From NCBI GenBank assembly GCA_917880885.1, contig OU862920.1, positions 43,869,019 to 43,933,018 of the forward strand: 64,000 nt of DNA, read 5' to 3'. This stretch comes from Limnephilus marmoratus (Eukaryota > Arthropoda > Insecta > Trichoptera > Limnephilidae). Each line of letters starts with the position of its first letter. The first letter of the stretch is position 1. The notes beneath the pieces are model-generated. The model was given only the letters and a program-made list of their open reading frames with translations, was not told the origin of the DNA and did no database searches. A program made the position numbers and the translations under genes. Shown in pieces: positions 55,743 to 64,000 of the stretch.

Positions 55743-55961
55743 TCAGGGATCCGAAGTCCGAAAACAGACAGCTGACCACGGAAAAGCATTACAATGTGCC
55801 CACAGACCGAACCAATCTGCTGACCTATAGAGCCACACTTTTCTCTTCAGCCTCTTGTTTAGTGGTCTGAAGTTTACAGGGATTAATGTCGTCACCAGGC
55901 AGTGGTCGGACGATCCTAAAGGCGCTGTGAATATATCTTTATTCAATGAAATTGGCAACAT
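55743..55961 (-). pseudogene. LINE ORF2, end of endonuclease domain
   Basis: TAPLGSSDHCLVTTLIPVNF contains the SDH motif at the end of an AP-type endonuclease, followed by VWLYRSADWFGLWAHCNAFP. A frameshift near 55740 separates it from the linker frame. Sequence before TAPLG (beyond about 55945) is not LINE. Confidence 0.75.
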
Positions 55962-56171
55962 TACAACTAAAAAAGTACATGTTCAATGTACATTACAAAT
56001 AGATTACACCAGTACAAAAAATTAACAAGTAGAAAGTAATGTAAGATCGGTTACACAGAAGTAGCATAATTATACAATATTTTTAGTTGTGCATAGCCTG
56101 CCTCACTAGGTGAACTTGTATTGAGGCGGAATTAGAAAATAGGATTAGAAAACTTTTTAATTTAGATTTGG

Positions 56172-56312
56172 GCGAGTTGACTAATTATTGTATATTTTAG
56201 TTGAGTTGACTAATTATTGTATATTTAAGCCGAATTGACTAATTATTGTATATTTTATTTGAGTTGACTAATTATTGTCTATTTTAGTCGAGTTGATTAA
56301 TTATTGTATAAA
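56172..56312. repeat. Tandem repeat, about 35-bp unit, four to five copies
   Basis: Unit GAGTTGACTAATTATTGTAT with ATTTTAGTC, imperfect, directly adjoining the Penelope-type palindrome. Confidence 0.85.
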
Positions 56313-56531
56313 TTGAAATAGAACAATAACTTTATTTGTAACCACGATTCATTTATTTTAATACCGTCCGGTTTCATTTAACACAAGCATCTTCAGTGTA
56401 TAAAATTAAACAAGGATAATTTTATACCCTGAAGATGATTGTGTTAAGCGAAACTGGTCGGTATTAAAAAAAAAAAAAAAAACCAAACTTAGTGGTTACA
56501 AGCAAAGTTATTGTTTTATTTCAATTTATAC
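56306..56531. mobile_element. Head-to-head Penelope-type termini with hammerhead-like motifs
   Basis: An inverted repeat with arms of about 110 bp (left GTATAAATTGAAATAGAACA, right its near-complement). Each arm holds CTGAAGA (56396-56390 on minus, 56429-56435 on plus) and GAAAC (56375-56371 and 56450-56454) with potential stem II bases between them. The GAAACYGGWCGGTATT context is shared by both. Confidence 0.55.
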
Positions 56532-56539
56532 GACAAACC

Positions 56540-57817
56540 ACAAGGTGACTGCTTTCTACCAAAAAATAATTGTTGCATATTTTAGTAATGTATTTTATGT
56601 TTGTAGTTCCTTTGTATACTACCTATTCTGGTTGGTTGTTTTGTTATGAAAACGTGTATTCTTTTATTATGTTTGATTAACCCTCAGGCCTTGACCGTAT
56701 TTTGTCAGAGGGTCAAAATATTTTCGTTTTTCTATAAAATTCAAATAAATGGAATAGTTTCTGAAAAATAAAAACTATTTTGAAAAGTTGAAATAGTATT
56801 TTCAAATTTTATAATTAGAAATATACGTATGCTTTTTTAATATAAAAAATTTGCACGTAAACATAAAATAAGTTTTTAAAATAGCTCACTTTACGTTTTT
56901 ACGTATTAGCTTAATGTATCGTAAACGTTATCGTCACTTCATTTTTTTGCTTTAATAAAAAATTTCATAATTTTTTTTTTCAAATTGCGGTTTGAAACTT
57001 TAGATTCATGAAGATGTATATTTAATTATTTTGCCGTAAACTTTTAAATTTTAATATAAAGCGTGGTATTCTCTCTTTCTAACACCTTTTAGATCATATT
57101 TCTTAACATGATAGTAAGGGAGACAACGATTTTTACGAGACTGTGTATAAGTTGTTCCGAAAGCCAAACAAAAGACTTGACGGGTTAAAACATTCTTAGA
57201 ATAGATATTTAAAATGTTCGAAACTGCAAAAGAGGTTTCTTTTTGGCTTACTTGTGGAAGCTTTTAGGACGGTCTGCATTTGAAATTTTGCATCGTATAA
57301 GCACAGCAGTCATTGATCGCTTTTATTATTACCGTGACGACAAAAAAAGTCAATAAACATGCTTTCCTTATCGCAGCAGCTCTTTTTTACACATTAAATA
57401 AAGTTGAGACAAAAGATGAGACGCACAAAATACGTGTGACTGTTTCCTCCAGAGTTCTACTTTTTCCTTGCGTTTCATTTTCTTCATACGTGGGAAGGAG
57501 ATGTGTGATAATAATTGTATGTTTCCTTTGGTGGGGTGCAGACTTACATCTTACGTTTAGTTTTACAAAACAGATCAAAAAGTGTGATTTTTTAATTGAA
57601 ATATAAACATTATTTCCGGATTTCTTTTATTTAATTACGATACTTGTACCTACTTTATTATTGTATCGTGTAAGTTTTTATTTTCGTGCCCAAGTAGGTT
57701 TTTAAAGCAAGTAACAATTATTATATGTATAAATAAATTCATATTTTTTATTGATACGTTAGAAATATATTTTTTATAAAAACATTGTTTCGTAAAGTGG
57801 GCCTCACAGAGGGTTTT
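56540..57817. other. Unassigned spacer with one dispersed repeat
   Basis: 57325-57430 matches 43470-43625. The rest is AT-rich with no supported feature. Confidence 0.4.
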
Positions 57818-58205
57818 TTTTAAATTAGTTCCACACGGGAGGCCTTGAGGAAAATAATTCCCATCCGAGCCTATGTCATCCTCATGGAAGCTGTGTGGAG
57901 AGTCTTTTCAGGAAATGAAGGAGAGGAAACTCTGAGAAGGAAAATGGTTTGAGGGGATAGGGATCTGGGGGTCAGTGAGCAGGCGATCTAAAGGTCTTCC
58001 TCAACCAGCCTCTCCTGATCCGGCCTGCCGTGCAGTTGGTGGGTAGACGCATCCGCCGCCAATAACCGGACAAACCTCACATAATGAACCTGGGAGCACC
58101 TGATAAGTCACCAAACGTATCGAACCACTTTGGGGTAACCTACGGCAGAGGTGTTGGTAAACCATTTTTTTTTTCCGGAGCGGTGGCAGCCATACCCGCC
58201 TCCGA
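57818..58205 (-). mobile_element. LINE-tailed retroposon (family G)
   Basis: Hairpin region AGGCCTTGAGGAAAATAATT (57840) and 5' blocks CACTTTGGGGTAACCTACGG and CCATACCCGCCTCCGAAATT. Confidence 0.55.
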
Positions 58206-58454
58206 AATTGAAACTACCCTTGAAAAATTAAACTTTTCACAACATTTAAAGGTGGATTGGTATTTCACCATTCTCTTGAAAGCTTATCCGTAGGATAAAC
58301 TTTTGCTCAATAGCTTATACATGTTAGTAATATTTGCGTCCGTCAACACATTTTCACATGGTCATTTATGGTTTTGCCACGCATATGCTTGGAAGATCAC
58401 ATTTCAACTGCATTCAATCTATTTTCATCCCCAGTTTCATGCCTCACTGCCATA

Positions 58455-58675
58455 CAAGGGCGGATCCCCGGACCACTAATTAAAATTCTTTAAAATAATG
58501 TTTTTGTATATTTTTTGTATCTATTATTATCAAAATTACCTAATTACTTTTTAATTGCATCAATTATTATCAAAATTAAATTATAACTTATTGTGACTTG
58601 ATCACGACTATGTGACCCCCCCCCCCCCCTGGCGTTATGTGACCCCCCCTGGCGCCAAAGCTGGATCCGCCCTTG
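58455..58675. mobile_element. Short hAT MITE
   Basis: Ends CAAGGGCGGATCC and its complement GGATCCGCCCTTG. TSD CTGCCATA/CCGCCATA at 58447-58454 and 58676-58683 (7 of 8). The interior has a C run and a doubled GTGACCCCCCCTGGCG motif. Confidence 0.7.
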
Positions 58676-58764
58676 CCGCCATACAGGTTTGGTATCAGCA
58701 CTCCATTGTGGACTGTTAGCTTCAGTTCTTTGGAGAATAAATTGATGTTTGTTTCAAAAGAATA

Positions 58765-59315
58765 ATGAGGTTATTCCATAGGTCGTTGGCAGATTTGTTA
58801 AATTTTCAAAAAAGATTTTGTATTATACCACACCCATTTCAAATAATATAATCATGCAGTAAAATAAATCAATACATTATCTAGCAAACGCATGTTTTAG
58901 AATTTTAATTTTAGTTTCAATAAAATCATTAAAAAATATGTACATACATGTGTTTCTTGACGAAAATTGGTCCATTTGTGTATTTATTTGCGCACTTACA
59001 AACTAATATATTTCAGATTTTTTTAACATTCTTATTAAATTTAGACATTATTGAAAAATGATAAATACTTATAACCAAAAAATAATTACAAAAAGTACAT
59101 TATTTTAATAGTTTTATCATCACGCCTTTCAGCATTTTTGGATGAAGGCATAAATTAAAGCTAATTTGGATTGAAATAAATTCGATATGGAGTTATAATT
59201 TTAAAAAGCTGGTACGGAGAATAATTAATCTTTCTCATTGTAACCGCCCTGCACGATCGTAAGAACAACTTTCGACGAAATGTGGATTTTCGTCCGCTGG
59301 CTGGTTAACGCTCTT
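58765..59315 (+). repeat. ~520-bp dispersed repeat L, copy 2
   Basis: Collinear with 49475-49990, with an extra ~25 bases (ATCACGCCTTTCAGCATTTT) near 59117. Confidence 0.75.
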
Positions 59316-59599
59316 AATGACACTCTTAAGACCCCTAAACCTATCTATTATATTATCGATTCGTGACTCATGTCTGCCATCTGTGGTCCAAAAGCTAAAA
59401 GGTTCAGCGGAGACCCGCTATGTCTTCTGTGGATGCCGAAAATAATTTTTTAAAAAAAATATTAATTTCTGTTTTTCTCTGCTGGCTTTTTAAATTGTGA
59501 AAAGGGAAAACTTTTTTGATGTCCCTATTCCAAATTCCTGTAATATTAAAAAATCTGTATGTCGATATTATTGACTTACTTGAGGAAACTGATTCTCTT

Positions 59600-59880
59600 A
59601 GAAACTAGGCGGAAAGCAAGTCTTGCTATTCTGTGTTTCAAAATTTATCACATTTCTCTTGGGATGCAATGATTTATATGGACCTGACCACTACCGCCGA
59701 AGTCAACATCATGACTTATTTAATGTACCGGACGGCAGAACAGACGTCTTGGCAAAGCATGGCATGACGAGGGGAGTGGTGCTGTTAAATGAAATTAAAA
59801 AAGAAAACCATTTGGAAGTAAGTGACTGTTCTTTACATACCTTAAAAATATTATTGAAGAGTCACTTGCCTAAATGCTGA
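59600..59880 (+). pseudogene. Possible LINE C-terminus fragment
   Basis: Frame 59623-59880 (85 residues). HHDLFNVPDGRTDVLAKHGM and TRGVVLLNEIKKENHLEVSD have the rhythm of the LINE C-terminal tail (…FxVPxxRT… LFN.(L)K), but no catalytic motif is present. Confidence 0.3.
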
Positions 59881-60142
59881 TAGGGTAACTAAAGTGTACT
59901 GTAATTGGAATTATTCTGTAGTAAAATAAAAATTAATTTGATAATTATTAGGTAAACCTGTTTTATAATTTGTAATAAATTATTTATAATAAACGTTTTA
60001 CATTTATAACACTTATCATGCATCGTCTCCATGTCTGTATGTCTCTAGTTGACAAAGGCCTCCTCCAACTGTCGTCATTTCTCTCCATCATTTGCTACTC
60101 TTGTCCATGTACAATATGCTATGACTTTGATGCCATCTAAAT

Positions 60143-60894
60143 CAGTGGTTCCCAACCTTTTTCTGTCCCGGGACCACTTGTATGTTTATTTTTTCGACAG
60201 GGACCACAGGCAGTGGCGTCCCGAGGGCCACCCGACCGAGTTTCACCCCCGAGACCACAATTCTCTAGCCACCCCCGGACGGGCAATTTTAAGAAGTCGA
60301 AATTTGTGTTTTGTCAACTTTAATGGGGGGGGAGGGGGTGACACCAAGTTATCCGCCCTATCCGTCCCAGGTGCCACCCATGCTAGCCTAAGCCTCTGCT
60401 TGTCGTCAGTGGCGTAGCCCAGCACCCAGCAGGACTGGCACAACGGGAGGGGCGTAATGGGATAGGGTAGGACGGGTTCTAGCAGAATATTTACCACAAC
60501 GGAGGGGCGGAAAAGGATAGGGTGGGACGGGTTCTAGCAGAATATTTACCACAACGGAGGGGGCGGAATAGGATATGGTGGGACGGGTTCTAGCAGAATA
60601 CCACAACGGAGGGGGTGGAATGGGATAGGGTGGGATGGGTTCTAGCTGAATATTTACCACAACGGGGGGGGTAGAACGGGGTAGGATGGGGTGGGGCGAA
60701 ACAGAATACCGTAATGGTCACTGACCACAAGGTACAATAATGATAAACTGAATATTGTTCTGATTTTTTTATTCAGACTTCTCGACTAGGGACCGCCAGC
60801 GCTGGCTCGCTTATTGACCAGCGGATCATCGCGGACCATCTTCTAGCTCTCGCGGACCACTAGTGGTCCGCGGACCACTGGTTGGGAAACCCTG
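60143..60894. mobile_element. Non-autonomous hAT element with internal minisatellite
   Basis: Ends CAGTGGTTCCCAACCTTTTT and (reverse complement) CAGGGTTTCCCAACCAGTGG. TSD ATCTAAAT/GTCTAAAT at 60135-60142 and 60895-60902. No coding region. Confidence 0.8.
60438..60690. repeat. ~60-bp G-rich minisatellite inside the hAT element
   Basis: Four to five units of the form GGATAGGGTGGGACGGGTTC, TAGCAGAATATTTACCACAA and CGGAGGGGGCGG. A single related unit occurs at 44320-44405. Confidence 0.8.
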
Positions 60895-60902
60895 GTCTAA
60901 AT

Positions 60903-61671
60903 AGTCTACATCGTTTTCTCTTCTTGTCACTTGTGAACCAATTCATGACGAATTTTGACCATTTTTCATTCTGATTGTGTGGCCTGACCACTTCCACTTT
61001 AGCTTTTTTATTGTTTTTATAACATCTTTTGTTCTCGTTTGTTTAATGGTTACAATTTTTATTCCATCAGTTTTTATTTTATAAATTTTCGTTCAATTAT
61101 AAATTTATTTATTTACCAATTTTTATTTTTATTTAGTGTCCTTAAAATAATAATTATTATTTTCTAGGTCTCTTTATAATATTACTAGTACCAAAAACGA
61201 TTATTCTCAAATGACGAGTCATGTCAGTGGCAGTTATGTATATGTTTTTAATATCTTTTTTATCAAAGTCTTTTTAATGTACTTATCCATGTTACCTTTT
61301 CAATATATTTTTATTATATAACTAGTAATAAAGATGATTTATACGCAAAGTCTTCCAAAATGACTTTCAATAAACTTAAATATACCAGTAGCAAAATAAT
61401 ATTTTTTTTTAAATAATTTGGCATCATTTCAATTTAATAGCACTTAAAAAATTCCATCAAATATGCAGGTTCCTCGGGATCCCACAGGATTTCTACATTC
61501 TATCCTGCAATCCCGCAAATAAAATAGGTGTGGGATTGGCAAACCATAGTTGTAATATAATATTTTTTTCTGTATTTCTATCCTGCACTGAACACAATTA
61601 TATACATATATATTTTTTTGAAAGAACAACTCTCTTTTTATAACTTTTGACGGTTATTCCCATCAGTAGGT
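60903..61671. other. Unassigned spacer
   Basis: AT-rich; 60905-61000 may be a decayed reverse LINE tail (GTGTGGCCTGACCACTTCC), not firm. Confidence 0.3.
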
Positions 61672-62020
61672 ATAATAATCTAAACGAAAATATGAAAGAG
61701 AAAGACACGGAAAAATCGAAATAAATAAAAATTAGATATATCAATCTGAGACGCTATCTAGATACAAACCAGTTCTTAGAATAATTGTTTCCAATGAAAA
61801 GGGTAGTTGCCCATGATATGGAAAAATTAGTCGAATATAATGTTGTTAATTCTAAAATTTGTATTATGTATGACAATTTTACGGAAGGTGGCAATGGCTG
61901 AATTGGTAAAAGCACACTTCCTGGTTAGATGAGAGGTTCTGGGTTCCAGTTGCGACCATTATCTTTTTCTATTTCTCTGTGTCTTGTTCTCTTCCATATT
62001 TTCGTTTAAATTATTAGTGT
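61672..62020. mobile_element. Foldback element (family K) with tRNA-like core
   Basis: Left arm TCTAAACGAAAATATGAAAG with AGAAAGACACGG (61679-61710) mirrors the right arm CTGTGTCTTGTTCTCTTCCA with TATTTTCGTTTAAA (61976-62010). Between them lies TGGCTGAATTGG (61894-61905, a perfect A box) and a B-box-like GGTTCTGGGTTCCAG. Confidence 0.55.
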
Positions 62021-62704
62021 TAACTTTTTCTTCAATGATAATTATATATTAATCATATTAATAATAATTGTTATACAATAGTATTTTTACTGTGGCATAA
62101 TTCAGGAAACTGTGCATGGAAACATTTTTCACTCGAGTATTTTGAAGGAATGAAATAAAACAATTGTTACGAATGACAGGATTTCTCTTTATTTCTAAAA
62201 AAATAACAATACATAATTATTATTTATTGTTATATATAGTAGGTACAGAGAAATAAGCCTTTTACATTATACATAGACATAGTATTATAATTTAAACCAG
62301 TTTTCTAGACATTTCCTAAACCTATTGCATATATGAGTGCAGATATTGTTAATTGATACAATTGATCCGTTATGAATGGCAGTGAGAGATTTATTGATTA
62401 TCTACTAAAGCACTTCCAGACATTTGTTAACTAGCTCACGCTCAGTTTAGTGGGTACACAATTATAGTAATACTTATTAGTTATTAGACTATGTAATGGG
62501 TTAAGCTTGTATATGTCAAAGGTTTAATTCCAAACTATTCACCAAGAAAAATACAAAGAAAAATACTGTTACTTAATTCTAATAATCTCCCAGAAAATGC
62601 AGCACAAAATTCGTATACTGTAAGACAATCTTTCCTTCATATTCATATTTGAATAGAATATGTTGGGGAATGCGATACTTAAATAATAAAAGGATGTATC
62701 ACAT
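62021..62704. other. Unassigned spacer
   Basis: AT-rich. 62490-62700 may belong to the Penelope-type element whose hammerhead-like motif follows. Confidence 0.3.
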
Positions 62705-62760
62705 CTACCGGATCTGCCCTGATGATGGACACTGCAACGATGTCCGAAACGTTGGCTAAA
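62705..62760 (+). ncRNA. Hammerhead-ribozyme-like motif (Penelope-type)
   Basis: CTGATGA (62719-62725), then T and stem II GGACA/TGTCC (62727-62731 and 62741-62745, loop CTGCAACGA), then GAAAC (62746-62750) and GTTGGC, which can pair with the TGCC before CTGATGA to close a short stem I. Such minimal hammerheads are a known mark of Penelope-like retroelement termini. Confidence 0.6.
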
Positions 62761-63116
62761 GAAGGAGGTAGCGCAACACAGCATAACACCCCAAAAACAA
62801 ATAACGAAAATAAAAGGATTTATTGCAATTTCTAATTGCGATGTAAAATATGTGATAGAAAAATATAGCTTTTTTTAAATTTTAAAGAATTATTGCATTT
62901 TCCAAGTGGCGGATTAACTTCGAGGTTTTGAAACGTGTGGCTAAAGGTTGTAATGGAGAAGGCTGTGTAAATTGTAGTAAACATTGCCGGCGACATGAAA
63001 ACCTTTTCAGATGTCACAAATTTAGATTAAAAATTAATTCCGAACAAGGGTAAGCAAATTAACCAATCTTGAGTTAGGATCGTTTAATTAAGCATGTTAT
63101 TTTATTTTTTTAATCT

Positions 63117-63574
63117 TCTGGATATATAAGACCATTGTTAGAACTGTATTGGCGTATGGATGTGAGGCGCTGACACTGACGGTAAAGATGGCTGAAATGC
63201 TGGATACTTTTGAAAGAAAAGTGCTGAGAAGAATATGTGGACCCGTGAAAGAGGGTGAACAGTGGCGCATCCGGCACAATACAGAATTGTATAATATATA
63301 TAAGGCACCTAGCATCTCAACACATATGAGACTCCTCAGGCTGAGATGGGCTGGGCATGTACAAAGAATGCCGGATACACGCGTCCCAAAAAGAATTTTG
63401 ACTGGACACCCAGGTGGAAAGAGAAAAGTGGGAAGACCCAGACTGAGGTGAGAAGACGAAGTAAGAGGGGATGCAGTACAGCTTCTCCAGGTACCAAATT
63501 GGAAGTCAGCCGCTGAGGACAGGAGGAGTTGGAGGCGACTGTTGCAGGAGGCCAAAGCTCGATATGGGCTGTAG
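63117..63574 (+). pseudogene. RTE-type LINE ORF2 C-terminus
   Basis: Plus-strand frame TIVRTVLAYGCEALTLTVKM, FERKVLRRICGPVKEGEQWR and RLRWAGHVQRMPDTRVPKRI, then GRPRLR followed by a single TGA at 63449. The frame continues beyond as DAVQLLQVPNWKSAAEDRRS to ARYGL and a final stop at 63574. Apart from the premature stop it is well preserved. Related to, but distinct from, the copy at 44754-45195. Confidence 0.8.
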
Positions 63575-63900
63575 CGCCATCGAAGAAGAATCTTCTGGAA
63601 ATGTGACATTTTCTAGGAATCTGCAAAATACGTTTGATGCTTTGTATGCAATAAATGCAAATAAATGTAATGGCAATTGAACCACCGCCTAAAGACGACT
63701 TCAGAGATCGTAAAATATATCTCTATGAATGATTGTACAAAGTCGGATCTCCTCTGACCGAAAATACAAACATTGGTTCAAACATTATTGAAACATTAGT
63801 AGGCGTGGCTACACACATTTTGTTTAATGGTCTGCGTTGAAGATGTGTCTATGCACCGCAAATTTAACATTTGACATAATTATTGTCAAAATATGTCAAG
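63575..63900. other. Sequence upstream of the candidate edge exon
   Basis: No repeat recognised after the RTE tail. 63830-63900 may be promoter or 5'UTR of the candidate exon at 63901. Confidence 0.3.
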
Positions 63901-63939
63901 ATGAGTTCAAGTGGAAGAGACGAATCAGAGAGAAAAGAG
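63901..63939 (+). CDS. Candidate first coding exon of a plus-strand gene at the right edge
   Basis: An ATG in a reasonable context (GTCAAGATGAG) opens 13 codons, MSSSGRDESERKE, that end exactly at a consensus donor, GAG|GTAAGA, in phase 0. The 100 bases upstream contain no repeat seen elsewhere in the window. They hold a TTGACAT...TTGTCAAA inverted motif that could be part of a promoter or 5'UTR. The Ser/Glu/Arg-rich peptide is too short to identify a family. It may be chance; the following exon would lie outside the window. Confidence 0.3.
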
Positions 63940-64000
63940 GTAAGACCGTACTTCCTCAAAATATGAATAGATATTTATTTATCAGGAAAGATTTCCAGCT

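Larger units (their letters stand above)
53632..55950 (-). mobile_element. Jockey/CR1-like LINE, 5'-truncated, about 2.3 kb
   Basis: Contains the end of the endonuclease domain, a reverse transcriptase and a C-terminal region, followed by the 3' hairpin AGGCCCTGAAGAAAATAATTTCTCTCAGGGCCTA (53658-53691) and an (AAT)n tail at 53610-53630. The 5' end breaks off at about 55950 inside the endonuclease. Related 3' fragments lie at 18370, 20067 and 25240. Confidence 0.85.

Noticed and set aside
1..64000. CRISPR arrays, rRNA genes, LTR retrotransposons or endogenous viral genes
   Set aside because: No regularly spaced repeats, rRNA signatures, paired LTRs, or gag/pol/env-type or other viral proteins were recognised.

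Overview
This is an AT-rich, intron-dominated, transposon-saturated stretch of an animal nuclear genome, almost certainly an insect. The evidence is GT-AG introns, insect-type Helitrons, RTE and Jockey/CR1-like LINEs, tRNA-derived SINEs, many MITEs, and hammerhead-type motifs of Penelope-like elements. I cannot name the order. No bacterial or organellar gene is present.

The only host gene I can assemble is on the minus strand. It is the 5' half of an SLC5-type sodium:solute symporter (sodium-coupled monocarboxylate/multivitamin transporter group). Five coding exons (37028-36649, 15331-15166, 3702-3591, 1920-1853, 1165-1011) join in phase and give about 293 residues. The gene then runs off the left edge. 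Intron 1 is 21.3 kb and intron 2 is 11.5 kb, and both are filled with nested mobile elements. A possible 13-codon first exon of a different, plus-strand gene lies at the right edge (63901-63939).

The remainder is mobile DNA. (1) Ten Helitron-like elements have A|TC...CTRR|T or near-consensus ends. (2) Six hAT elements have 8-bp target duplications (TSDs). (3) Two TA-flanked MITE families, a PIF/Harbinger-like MITE and a mariner remnant are present. (4) At least 17 copies occur of a ~220-bp element ('B') with GAAGTGAAA...TTTCACTTC ends. (5) There is one 2.3-kb Jockey/CR1-like LINE (53.6-55.9 kb) with 3' fragments elsewhere, RTE-type LINE C-termini, and a ~450-bp retroposon family with the same 3' hairpin tail as the LINE. 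(6) A ~410-bp tRNA-derived SINE family has at least five copies. (7) tRNA-like modules lie inside inverted-repeat (foldback) elements. (8) Hammerhead-like motifs typical of Penelope-like elements occur, including a head-to-head palindromic pair.

The most striking structure is at 8531-8700. Seventeen consecutive decamers each place GAA (13 exact, 4 one-off) at the same position, with TTC-like triplets between them. This is a heat-shock-element array held in one 5-bp register for 170 bp. It sits upstream of a TATA box, an initiator-like site and a Helitron-type 3' terminus (9578-9647), and an ~800-bp insertion bounded by a 10-bp direct repeat separates the two parts. It looks like a Helitron carrying a heat-shock promoter inside an intron of the transporter gene.
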